Assembly: GCF_004803505.1 (NCBI RefSeq)
Contig: NZ_SSWH01000001.1
Span: forward strand, 434,001-498,000
Direction: 5' to 3'
Length of the DNA: 64,000 bases
DNA from: Arthrobacter echini
GTDB lineage: Bacteria; Actinomycetota; Actinomycetes; Actinomycetales; Micrococcaceae
Made by a program: the position numbers and the translations under genes. Below, piece after piece: positions 40,436 to 48,057 of this stretch. Position 1 is the first letter of the stretch. Each line of letters begins with the position of its first letter. The notes beneath the pieces are model-generated. The model had not been told where the DNA came from. It searched no databases and saw only the letters and a program-made list of their open reading frames with translations.

Positions 40436-41233
40436 CTAGAGCGTGCGCCAGTCCCCACTCGTGAGATGTGAGCCCGCCTGCGTGCCCATCAGGAGCATCC
40501 CGCCGTCCACCACGAACGAGGCGCCGTTGACGTAGCTGGAGGCGCCGGAGGCGAGGAAGGCGACGACGTCGGCGACCTCCTTCGCCGATCCCGGCCGGCC
40601 CAGCGGGATCCCGGGGCGGTCCATGGTCTCCGGGTCCTGTTCCTCGGAATCGTTCATGGGCGTGTTGATCTCACCGGGCAGGACGGCGTTGGCGGTGATC
40701 CCGCGGTCGGCGAGTTCCAGCGCGATGGTCTTGATGAGTCCGCCGAGTCCGTGCTTCGAGGCGTCGTAGGCCGCCGAGCCGACCAGCGGCTGTACCTGGT
40801 GGACGCTGGTGACCGCGATGATGCGCCCGCCCCGACCGGCGTCGATCATGCGCTTCGCGGCGCGCTGGATGCAGACGAAGGCGCCGTCGAGATTCGCACC
40901 GATGGTGTTCCGCCAGAGGTCCCAGTCGGTGTCCATGAACATGGTGCCGCCGTTGATGCCGGCATTGTTGACGAAGACGTCCACACCACCGAGTTCCTCC
41001 GCGAGTGCGTCGATGACATCACCGCACGCCGGTGCATCCATGGTGTCGAGGTGCGCGACGGCGGCCCGGACCCCCTTCTCGCGCACGAGGCGTGCGGTCT
41101 CCTCGGCGCCGTCCTGGTCCGAGTGCCAGGTGACCCCGACGGCGCAGCCGGCCTCCGCGAGGGAGAGGGCAGTGGCCCGGCCGATGCCCGAGTCGGAGCC
41201 GGTGACGATTGCTGTGCTGGGTGTGAAGTCCAT
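40436..41233 (-). CDS. Short-chain dehydrogenase/reductase (SDR)
   Basis: A 265-residue classical SDR. The cofactor motif is TGSDSGIGRA (residues ~11-20), followed by NNAGI (~90), the catalytic Ser in AVTSVHQ (~140) and YxxxK in AAYDASKHGLGG (~153-164). It aligns with the glucose-1-dehydrogenase-like / 3-oxoacyl-ACP reductase-like group; the substrate is unknown. ATG 41233 follows GGATGGAG; the frame extends 23 codons upstream without family similarity. It lies downstream of tRNA-Val on the same strand but is separated by a hairpin. Confidence 0.92.
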   Translation of the reverse strand: MDFTPSTAIVTGSDSGIGRATALSLAEAGCAVGVTWHSDQDGAEETARLVREKGVRAAVAHLDTMDAPACGDVIDALAEELGGVDVFVNNAGINGGTMFMDTDWDLWRNTIGANLDGAFVCIQRAAKRMIDAGRGGRIIAVTSVHQVQPLVGSAAYDASKHGLGGLIKTIALELADRGITANAVLPGEINTPMNDSEEQDPETMDRPGIPLGRPGSAKEVADVVAFLASGASSYVNGASFVVDGGMLLMGTQAGSHLTSGDWRTL

Positions 41234-41306
41234 GGCTCCATCCTTGGTGCCCGGGGTGCTGCTGTGCAAGGTGGCCCTGGCCGTGACGACCATGGGTCGC
41301 ACCGAC

Positions 41307-41352
41307 CACGGGGAGGGCCGGTACCGACGTAAGCGGTACCGGCCCTCCCGTG
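41307..41352 (-). terminator. Hairpin downstream of tRNA-Val
   Basis: A near-perfect stem of about 19 bp: CACGGGGAGGGCCGGTACCG and CGGTACCGGCCCTCCCGTG (one bulged G) around ACGTAAG. It starts 21 nt beyond the encoded CCA of tRNA-Val and 74 nt before the SDR start, so it probably terminates the tRNA transcript. Confidence 0.8.
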
Positions 41353-41375
41353 TCGCCGCTGCCGGCGTCCTGTGG

Positions 41376-41449
41376 TGCCTGCGCGGGGCCTCGATCCCCG
41401 GGCCTTCCGCGTGTGAAGCGGATGCTCTACCAGACTGAGCTACACAGGC
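41376..41449 (-). tRNA. tRNA-Val (anticodon CAC)
   Basis: A 74-nt tRNA on the minus strand. The acceptor GCCTGTG pairs with CGCAGGC (one T-G wobble) and the discriminator is A. The anticodon stem TCCGC/GCGGA encloses TTCACAC with anticodon CAC (41415-41413). Unlike the other tRNAs in the window, CCA is encoded (41375-41373). Confidence 0.96.
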
Positions 41450-41631
41450 ATGTGATTCCTGAACAGCTTAGGGCATCGGGGCGGTGCACCAAATTCTCGC
41501 CGGGCTCCGGTGGTCGGTGCGAACTGGCACGACGTTGGCTATCGGTCCGGCGCGTCAGTAGCCTGAAGGGAAGCCTGTCCCTCCCGCCATGGGTGCGGAG
41601 CAGGCAGGCACGACGACGAAGGGACAGCATC

Positions 41632-41883
41632 ATGGACAACCAGGACATCCTGCAGCGCATCCAGGCACTCGTACAGGAGGAGCACGATCTCCGGGAGCAG
41701 CCCCAGGTCGGCGAGGCCGACTCGGAGCACCAGGACAACGCGACGAGGCTGAAGCGCGTCGAGGAGGACCTCGACCAGTGCTGGGACCTGCTGCGCCAGC
41801 GCCGCGCCAAGGCAGATGCCGGGGAGAACCCCGCCGATGCCCACGCACGACCGATCAGCCAGGTGGAGGGATACCGCCAGTAA
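41632..41883 (+). CDS. DUF2630 family protein
   Basis: An 83-residue, highly charged helical protein of the DUF2630 family, widespread in Actinobacteria and of unknown function. Typical features are the start MDNQDILQRIQALVQEEHDL, a middle heptad-like helix, and the conserved LDQCWDLLRQRRAKADAGENP followed by ARPISQVEGY near the end. It is probably a small coiled-coil protein. A candidate promoter, TTGGCT-N18-TAGCCT (41535-41564), precedes it. The stop and the next ATG share a base (TAATG), so the HAD gene is translationally coupled. Confidence 0.9.
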   Translation: MDNQDILQRIQALVQEEHDLREQPQVGEADSEHQDNATRLKRVEEDLDQCWDLLRQRRAKADAGENPADAHARPISQVEGYRQ

Positions 41884-42551
41884 TGGCACTGCCCCTGGTC
41901 CTCTTCGACGTCAACGAGACACTGTCGGACATGAGTGTGATGTCCCAGCACTTCGAGGAGATCGGCGCGCCGCCCCAGCTGGCCGGCCTGTGGTTCGCCT
42001 CCGTCCTCCGGGACGGCTTCGCCCTGACCGTCGTGGGCCAGAACGCCGCTTTCCGTGACGTCGCCGAGGGGGCGCTGCGGACCGTGCTGGCGGACCAGCC
42101 GCTCAATCGGGAGATCGGACCGGCCGTGGAGCACGTCCTCACGGGCCTGCAGGAACTTCCCGTCCATGCGGATGTGGCGGACGGCATCCGCGAACTGACC
42201 TCCAGCGGATTCAGTGTGGCTGCGCTGACCAATGGCGCCACCGCGACCGCGAAGGCCCTGCTCGGGCGCGCCGGGGTCCGTGGTCAGGTCGACGCCGTCC
42301 TGTCGGTCGAGGACGCTCCGCGGTGGAAACCGGCCCCCGAGTCCTACGCCTACGCCCTGCGGGTGCTGAACCGCAGGGCGGACGACGTCGTCCTCGTCGC
42401 CGTCCACCCCTGGGACATCGACGGGGCAGCGCGGGCGGGCCTTCGCACCCTCTGGCTGAACCGCGGGAGTGCGCCCTACCCGCCTGCCATGACACCGCCC
42501 GACGACGAGATCCGTACACTCGCCGAAGCACGCGGTGTCCTGCTCGACTGA
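41883..42551 (+). CDS. Haloacid dehalogenase type II-like hydrolase
   Basis: A 222-residue HAD hydrolase of the type II 2-haloacid dehalogenase group. The nucleophile Asp is in LFDVNETL (residues ~7-14), motif II Thr/Ser in AALTNGAT (~117-124), motif III Lys in RWKPAPESY (~146-154), and motif IV in VAVHPWDIDGA (~173-183, where dehalogenases usually show S/AxHxWD). The cap domain lies between residues ~15 and 95. True haloacid activity is uncertain, as many relatives are phosphatases. It is coupled to DUF2630 by TAATG. Confidence 0.9.
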   Translation: MALPLVLFDVNETLSDMSVMSQHFEEIGAPPQLAGLWFASVLRDGFALTVVGQNAAFRDVAEGALRTVLADQPLNREIGPAVEHVLTGLQELPVHADVADGIRELTSSGFSVAALTNGATATAKALLGRAGVRGQVDAVLSVEDAPRWKPAPESYAYALRVLNRRADDVVLVAVHPWDIDGAARAGLRTLWLNRGSAPYPPAMTPPDDEIRTLAEARGVLLD

Positions 42552-42636
42552 CGTCCGTCCCGGGCGTCTTTCACCCGGTGCGGATGCGGCGTAGGATCGG
42601 CTCGCCGTATTCCGCTATCGGAGGTCCAGGGTTCCC

Positions 42637-44058
42637 GTGAGGCTCACCAATCAGTCCTTCCGGGCAGCACGGACCTCCTCCATCCCGACGCTTCGTGCCG
42701 GCGTCAGGATCCTCGGGGCATGGGCCGCGCATCTGAGCCCGCGGCATCCCGCCCAGGTGATCGCGCTGGGCTTCGCCTCGGCGATCCTCGGTGGCACAGT
42801 TCTGCTGATGCTGCCGACGTCCAGGGTGGGCCCGGGGGGCGCGAGCTTCCTCGAGGCGCTCTTCACCGCCACGTCCGCGGTCTGCGTCACGGGCCTGACC
42901 GTCGTCGACACTCCCGTGTACTGGACCGGCGCGGGCCAGGTGATCATCCTCGCCCTGATCCAGATCGGCGGCTTCGGCATCATGTCCTTCGCCTCGCTGC
43001 TCGGTGTCCTGCTGGCCCGCCACCTGGGGCTGCGGTCGCGGATCTCGACGGCCGCCGAGACCAAGAGCGTCGGTATCGGCGATGTCCGTCGCATCCTGTT
43101 GGGGATCCTGAAGATCACCCTGCTGGTCGAAGCGATCACCGCGGTGCTGCTCTCCGGTCGTTTCTTCGTCGGATACGACCGCGGACCGGCGGAGGCCCTG
43201 TGGCTCGGCGTCTTCCATGCGGTGTCGGCGTGCAACAACGCAGGGTTCGCCCTCTTCAGCGACAATCTGGTGGGGTACGTGGGCGATCCGTGGATCTGCC
43301 TGCCCGTGGCGGGAGCGGTGATTCTCGGCGGACTCGGCTTCCCCGTCCTGTTCGAACTCCGGCGTCGTTTCCGGTACCCGCGCAAATGGTTCCTGACCAC
43401 CAAGCTCGTCCTGCCCGGAACCGTCCTGCTCCTGGTCCTGGGAACCATCTTCATCACAGCGGTGGAGTGGTCCAGTCCTGCCACCCTCGGGCAGCTCCGG
43501 CCCGATCAGCGGGTCCTCGCCGGCTTCTTCCAGTCCACCATGACCCGCACCGCGGGCTTCAACAGCCTCGACATCGGGCAGCTCCACCCGGTGACCCTGC
43601 TGGGCATGGATGTGCTCATGTTCATCGGGGGTGGTCCGGCCGGCACCGCGGGAGGGCTGAAGATCACCACGTTCGCCGTGCTGTTCTTCATCGTCTACAC
43701 CGAGATCAGCGGGGGCACGGCCGTCAACGTCTTCGGCAAGCGGCTTCCGCGCTCGGTGCATCGCCAGGCCATCTCGATCGTGCTGCTCGCAGGAGCGCTG
43801 GTGGTCGGTGCCACGATGTTCCTCATGCTCATCACGGACTTCGGGCTGGACCGGATCCTGTTCGAGGTCGTCTCCGCCTTCGCGACCGTGGGACTGTCCG
43901 CGGGCATCACCGCCGACCTCCCCTCCGTGGGTCAGGTGGTCCTGATCCTCGTCATGTTCGCCGGACGGTTGGGTCCGGTGACCCTCGCCTCGGCCCTGGC
44001 GCTACGGTCCAGGCCCCTCCAGTTCGAATACCCGAAGGAAAGGCCCCTCATTGGCTAG
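42637..44058 (+). CDS. TrkH/KtrB-family potassium transporter membrane subunit
   Basis: A 473-residue K+ transporter pore subunit with four membrane-pore-membrane repeats. The selectivity-filter glycines lie in SAVCVTGLTV (~residue 86), SACNNAGFAL (~198), TRTAGFNSLD (~308) and FATVGLSAGI (~428). The GTG start follows GGAGGTCC. The N-terminus is a basic cytoplasmic tail. It pairs with the regulatory RCK subunit gene, which starts 8 nt before its stop. Single-helix-bundle size and the partner indicate a Ktr/Trk system for potassium homeostasis under osmotic stress. Confidence 0.95.
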   Translation: MRLTNQSFRAARTSSIPTLRAGVRILGAWAAHLSPRHPAQVIALGFASAILGGTVLLMLPTSRVGPGGASFLEALFTATSAVCVTGLTVVDTPVYWTGAGQVIILALIQIGGFGIMSFASLLGVLLARHLGLRSRISTAAETKSVGIGDVRRILLGILKITLLVEAITAVLLSGRFFVGYDRGPAEALWLGVFHAVSACNNAGFALFSDNLVGYVGDPWICLPVAGAVILGGLGFPVLFELRRRFRYPRKWFLTTKLVLPGTVLLLVLGTIFITAVEWSSPATLGQLRPDQRVLAGFFQSTMTRTAGFNSLDIGQLHPVTLLGMDVLMFIGGGPAGTAGGLKITTFAVLFFIVYTEISGGTAVNVFGKRLPRSVHRQAISIVLLAGALVVGATMFLMLITDFGLDRILFEVVSAFATVGLSAGITADLPSVGQVVLILVMFAGRLGPVTLASALALRSRPLQFEYPKERPLIG

Positions 44059-44749
44059 GCAGCGCTTGTTCTCCTCCAAACCCATCGAAGCGATCAAGGC
44101 CGCCGACTCGGTCGCCGTCATCGGGCTCGGCAGATTCGGTGGCGCGCTCGCGCTCGAGCTCGAGAGTGCGGGGACCGAGGTCCTCGGGATCGACATCGAC
44201 GAGGAGGTGGTCCAGTCCTACAGCGGACTCCTGACGCACGTGGTGCGCGCCGACACCACCAGGGAGGAGGCGCTGCGCCAGTTGTCGGTCCCGGACTTCG
44301 AGCGCGTGGTGGTCGGTATCGGCAGTGTCCTGGAGGCGAGCATCCTGACGACGTCGATCCTCCTGCGGTTCGAGCGGTCCACCATCTGGGCCAAGGCCAT
44401 CAGTGAGCCGCATGCCCAGATCCTCTCGCAGCTCGGTGTGGAACACGTCATCCGGCCCGAGCACGACATGGGTCGGCGCGTGGCGCACCTGGTCCGCGGC
44501 ACCATGCTCGACTACGTGGAGTTCGAGGACAACTTCGCCATGGTCAAGACCCGCCCGCCGCGCGAGTACTGGGACCGCGAACTCGGCACCACGGGTCTGC
44601 GCGCGAAATACGGCGTGACGGTCGTGGCCGTCAGGCGCAGCAACGGCACCTGGGACTACACCACGGCACAGACCGTGCTGTACGACGACGACGAGATCAT
44701 CGTCGCCGGGCCCACGGCCAAGGCCGAGCTCTTCAGCTCCGTCCTCTAG
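44051..44749 (+). CDS. TrkA/KtrA-family potassium transport regulatory subunit
   Basis: A 232-residue cytoplasmic RCK protein gating the TrkH-type channel. The N-terminal Rossmann domain has AVIGLGRFGGALALEL (residues ~22-37) with the acidic end GIDIDEEVV, binding NAD(H) or ATP/ADP. The C-terminal TrkA_C domain spans ~150-230. The start is TTG at 44051, inside the end of the trkH-type gene, with GAAGGAAAGG upstream; no ATG or GTG fits better without losing the N-terminal strand. The 8-nt overlap ensures balanced synthesis of both subunits. Confidence 0.94.
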   Translation: MARQRLFSSKPIEAIKAADSVAVIGLGRFGGALALELESAGTEVLGIDIDEEVVQSYSGLLTHVVRADTTREEALRQLSVPDFERVVVGIGSVLEASILTTSILLRFERSTIWAKAISEPHAQILSQLGVEHVIRPEHDMGRRVAHLVRGTMLDYVEFEDNFAMVKTRPPREYWDRELGTTGLRAKYGVTVVAVRRSNGTWDYTTAQTVLYDDDEIIVAGPTAKAELFSSVL

Positions 44750-44884
44750 GTCGCAGCCGAGTCCATCCCCGGCCATCACGTCATCGATGTCGCTCGGACG
44801 CCGCAGCGGGACTAGTGTGGACGAACTGGTGAGCCGGGAAGTCTGGTCGGCGTGTCAACGAGCCTGCCCAACAGAAGGAATCCC

Positions 44885-46300
44885 ATGGCCCATCTCCCAG
44901 GCCCCACCGACCCTGCTCCGAAGTCCCCACCCGGCAGCAGGATCTTCTCCCGCAGCAGCTACCCGGAACACCTGCGCATCACGAGCATCCTGCGCAAGGA
45001 GACCGTCGGCGGGGGCCTCCTGCTCCTGGCGACGGTGATCGCGCTGGTCCTCGCGAACACCGCTGCAGCGGACACCTACTTCGCGGTCCGGGACTTCCGG
45101 TTCGGGTACGAACCGTGGCACCTCGAACTCAGCGTCGGTGCGTGGGCAGCAGACGGCCTGCTCGCCATCTTCTTCTTCCTCGCCGGCCTCGAACTGAAGC
45201 GCGAGTTCGTCGCCGGCGACCTGCGCAAGTTCGACCGCGCCGTCGTCCCGGTGGCCGCGGCGGTGGGCGGCGTCGTCGTTCCGGCACTCGTCTACGTGGC
45301 CATCACGTTCAGTACGGGACCGGAAGCGCTGCGCGGCTGGGCCATCCCGACCGCGACCGACATCGCGTTCGCCGTGGCCGTGCTCGCCGTCGTCGGAGCC
45401 AATCTGCCCAGCGCGCTGCGCATCTTCCTGCTGACGCTTGCCGTGGTCGACGACCTGCTGGCGATCAGCATCATCGCCTTCTTCTACTCCGAGGAGATCG
45501 AGTTCCCGCCGCTGCTGCTGGCGATCGTGCCGCTGGCCGTCTACGCGTTCGCAGCGCAGCGTTTCCGCATCTTCTTCCAGCGCCACGCGTGGTCACCCTG
45601 GGTGATCCTGCTTCCCCTCGGCTTCGCCGTGTGGGTGCTGGTGCACGAGTCGGGCGTCCATGCCACCGTGGCAGGGGTCCTGCTCGCGTTCGCGATCCCC
45701 GTGCTGCCCCGCGGCGTCACACGCGCCGACGCCGTGGAGTCAGCGGACGCCGTGGAGTCGGCGGAGGCCTCGGCGGAGGAGGCTCCTGCCGCTCAGCCGC
45801 ACGGACTGGCCGACACGCTCGAACACCGCATCCGTCCGCTGTCCGCAGGCTTCGCCGTGCCGGTCTTCGCCTTCTTCTCGGCCGGAGTGGCCGTGGGCGG
45901 GATCGATGGTCTGGTGGATGCGATCACCGATCCGATCGCGGTCGGGATCATGGTGGCGCTCGTCATCGGTAAGCCCGTCGGTATCCTGCTGGCCACCGTC
46001 CTGGTCACCAAGACGACGAAGGCAGCCCTCGCCCCGGACCTGGCGTGGATCGACATCATCGGCGTCGCGCTCCTGGCCGGTGTCGGCTTCACGGTGTCGC
46101 TGCTCATCAGCGAACTCGGCTTCGGTCAGGCCACTGTGGAGGACGATCACGCCAAGGTGGCCATCCTTGCCGGGTCGCTGATCGCCGCGCTCGCCGCCGC
46201 GGTCCTGCTGCGCCTGCGCAACAAGCGCTACCGCCAGATCGAGGAGCAGGAGAAGATCGACGCCGACGACGACGGCGTGCCCGACGTCTTCGAGCAGTAG
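44885..46300 (+). CDS. nhaA: Na+/H+ antiporter NhaA
   Basis: A 471-residue antiporter that exports sodium in exchange for protons. NhaA motifs are [18 protein letters not shown] (~residues 88-105), [18 protein letters not shown] (~153-170) and [17 protein letters not shown] with the ion-binding Asp-Asp pair (~188-204). A hydrophilic loop with a short duplication ([16 protein letters not shown]) separates the halves at ~280-300. The C-terminal tail ends [13 protein letters not shown], resembling calcium-binding DxDxDGxxD motifs and absent from enterobacterial NhaA. ATG 44885 follows AGAAGGA. TAGTGT at 44813-44818 may be the -10. Confidence 0.95.
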   Translation: MAHLPGPTDPAPKSPPGSRIFSRSSYPEHLRITSILRKETVGGGLLLLATVIALVLANTAAADTYFAVRDFRFGYEPWHLELSVGAWAADGLLAIFFFLAGLELKREFVAGDLRKFDRAVVPVAAAVGGVVVPALVYVAITFSTGPEALRGWAIPTATDIAFAVAVLAVVGANLPSALRIFLLTLAVVDDLLAISIIAFFYSEEIEFPPLLLAIVPLAVYAFAAQRFRIFFQRHAWSPWVILLPLGFAVWVLVHESGVHATVAGVLLAFAIPVLPRGVTRADAVESADAVESAEASAEEAPAAQPHGLADTLEHRIRPLSAGFAVPVFAFFSAGVAVGGIDGLVDAITDPIAVGIMVALVIGKPVGILLATVLVTKTTKAALAPDLAWIDIIGVALLAGVGFTVSLLISELGFGQATVEDDHAKVAILAGSLIAALAAAVLLRLRNKRYRQIEEQEKIDADDDGVPDVFEQ

Positions 46301-46322
46301 GACGCGCTGTTCGCGCGAGCGG

Positions 46323-46571
46323 TCAGCGCTTCCCCCACAGCCAGGAGAGCGTGAGGACCCCGGCGCTGCGTCGGAAACCGCTCCGGCCGGTGGTGACCTC
46401 GAGCACCGCCCAGATCAGCAGGCAGGCCGAACTCGCCGCGCTGAGCCGATCGCGGTTCTTCTGCTCCAGTGCCATGAAGGACGCCGCTCCGAGCGCCGCC
46501 CACCCCAGGATCGGTGGGTTGGGTTTCAGCAGCACAGTCTGTCGGCCGAGGTCATCGGTGAAGAATCCCAT
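46323..46571 (-). CDS. Small membrane protein downstream of ku
   Basis: An 82-residue hydrophobic protein of unknown function. It begins MGFFTDDLGRQTVLLKPNPPILGWAA and has two likely membrane helices (about residues 21-37 and 46-62), then a Arg/Gly/Trp-rich C-terminus ending LSWLWGKR. Its ATG shares a base with the ku stop (TGATG); GTG three bases upstream is an alternative. Coupling to ku suggests cotranscription, although a DNA-repair role for a membrane protein is not expected. Similar small proteins with a LLKPNPP motif exist in Actinobacteria to my recollection; no function is known. Confidence 0.68.
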   Translation of the reverse strand: MGFFTDDLGRQTVLLKPNPPILGWAALGAASFMALEQKNRDRLSAASSACLLIWAVLEVTTGRSGFRRSAGVLTLSWLWGKR

Positions 46572-47407
46572 CACGCGCCCTTCTGTTTCGAGGATCCGGA
46601 CGCCTTCTTGGCGCCCGCTTTCTTCTGGCGGTTCTGCTCCACGCTGCGGCGCAGGGCTTCCATGAGGTCGAGGACGTTGTCGTCGTCCTCCTCGTCGCCC
46701 GCTCCGAAGGTCTCCTCGGTATCGAGGGAGTCGCCCCTGTCGATCTTCGCATCGATGAGGGTCCGCAACTGGGTCTGGTACTCGTCGGTGAAGTTCCCGG
46801 GATCGAAGTCCGTGGAGAAGGACTCGACGAGCGCCGCGGACATCTGTTTCTCCTTCGAGGAGATGCGCACCTTCTCCTCGAGGGCTGGAAAGGCGGCCTC
46901 ACGGATCTCGTCGTCCCAGAGGAGCGTCTGCAGCATCAGGACGTCGCCGCGTACGCGCAGTGCTGCGAGCCTGCTCTTCTGCCGGAGGGCGAACTGCACG
47001 ATGGCCGTGCGGTCCGTCTCCTGGAGTGTGCGTCGCAGCAGCACGTACGCCTTGATCGAGGTGCTGTCCGGTTCGAGGTAGTAGGAGCGGTCCAGCATGA
47101 TCGGATCGAGTTGGTCGCTCGGAACGAACTCGACCACCTCGATCTCGTGACTGCGCTCGACCGGCAGCGAGGAGAGATCCTCGTCCGTGAGCACCACGGT
47201 GCGCTCGCCGTCGTCGTAGGCCTTGTCGATGTGCTCGAAGTCCACGATCTCGCCGCAGATCTCGCAGCGCCGCTGGTAGCGGATACGGCCGCCGTCCCTG
47301 TCGTGGACCTGATGGAGTCCGATGTCGTGGTCCTCGGTGGCGCTGTAGACCTTGACGGGCACATTCACCAGCCCGAATGCAACAGCACCCTTCCAGATGG
47401 CTCTCAT
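46571..47407 (-). CDS. ku: Ku protein, non-homologous end joining
   Basis: A 278-residue bacterial Ku, which forms a homodimeric ring on DNA ends and recruits LigD. The core starts MRAIWKGAVAFGLVNVPVKVYSA and includes the conserved CEICG (~residues 49-53), VLTDEDLSSLP and the central beta-barrel ring (SYYLEPD, ~113-119). The C-terminal extension, after an acidic GDEEDDDN run, is Lys/Ala rich (RQKKAGAKKASGSSKQKGA), the type of tail that in mycobacterial Ku aids DNA binding. ATG 47407 is the family start. ligD lies divergently, separated by one SRPBCC gene. Confidence 0.96.
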   Translation of the reverse strand: MRAIWKGAVAFGLVNVPVKVYSATEDHDIGLHQVHDRDGGRIRYQRRCEICGEIVDFEHIDKAYDDGERTVVLTDEDLSSLPVERSHEIEVVEFVPSDQLDPIMLDRSYYLEPDSTSIKAYVLLRRTLQETDRTAIVQFALRQKSRLAALRVRGDVLMLQTLLWDDEIREAAFPALEEKVRISSKEKQMSAALVESFSTDFDPGNFTDEYQTQLRTLIDAKIDRGDSLDTEETFGAGDEEDDDNVLDLMEALRRSVEQNRQKKAGAKKASGSSKQKGA

Positions 47408-47473
47408 GTCCTCAGTAGACACCAGCCGGGCCGGGCGGGCCAGAGCCGGCACAGCCGCGCCTAGACTTGTGGG

Positions 47474-47968
47474 GTGACTTCCGAAACCGCAGAGCCCACG
47501 GTCAGCAAGGCCACCAGCGACGACGGCGGCACCGTGCTGCGCCTCGAGTTCGGGTTCGCCTTCCCGCCCACCGTGCTGTGGAAGCATCTCACCGAGGCCG
47601 ACAAGCTCAAGTACTGGTTCCCCTCCGAGATGGAGTTCGAGCCGCGGAAGGATGCTCAGATCCTGTTCCGTTACGCCGATCAGAAGCCGTTGCGGGGCGT
47701 GGTGCTGGAGGCCGAGCGGCCCTCGGTACTGGCGTACACGTGGGAGAAGGATGCCCTGCGCTGGGAATTGACCCGGACAGCCGAGAACGGTGCACGGCTC
47801 GTGCTCCTGCTCACCCCCGGCAGTCCGCGACACGCGGCGACCATGGCCGCGGGCTGGCACCTGACCATTGCGGGCCTCGACGACCTCCTGAACAAGCGCG
47901 ACCTCGGACAGGATCCGGCGCTCTGGGACGTCTATGTGGAGCGGTATCGCGAGCAGTTCGCCGACTGA
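47474..47968 (+). CDS. SRPBCC/AHSA1-like protein
   Basis: A 164-residue START-fold protein of the AHSA1 (activator of Hsp90 ATPase homologue) type: RLEFGFAFPPTVLWKHLTEADKLKYWFP (~residues 23-50), then PSVLAYTWEKDALRWELTR (~83-101) and a C-terminal helix. The ligand is unknown. The GTG start lacks a Shine-Dalgarno; TAGACT (47462-47467) ends 6 nt before it, indicating a leaderless mRNA. It is divergent from ku (66 bp apart) and 89 nt upstream of ligD, so its promoter may also contribute to ligD transcription. Any link to end joining is only positional. Confidence 0.86.
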   Translation: MTSETAEPTVSKATSDDGGTVLRLEFGFAFPPTVLWKHLTEADKLKYWFPSEMEFEPRKDAQILFRYADQKPLRGVVLEAERPSVLAYTWEKDALRWELTRTAENGARLVLLLTPGSPRHAATMAAGWHLTIAGLDDLLNKRDLGQDPALWDVYVERYREQFAD

Positions 47969-48057
47969 CGCCGAGCACGTCCTCCTGAGGGCGTCCAGCC
48001 CTGCACCCCGCGCCGCTGTGACTGGATTCCCGGGGACATCCGATCAAGACTGGGAGC

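Noticed and set aside
41373-41449. tRNA-Val as integration site of a mobile element
   Set aside because: No integrase, no duplicated tRNA 3' end and no composition change were found in the neighbouring DNA.
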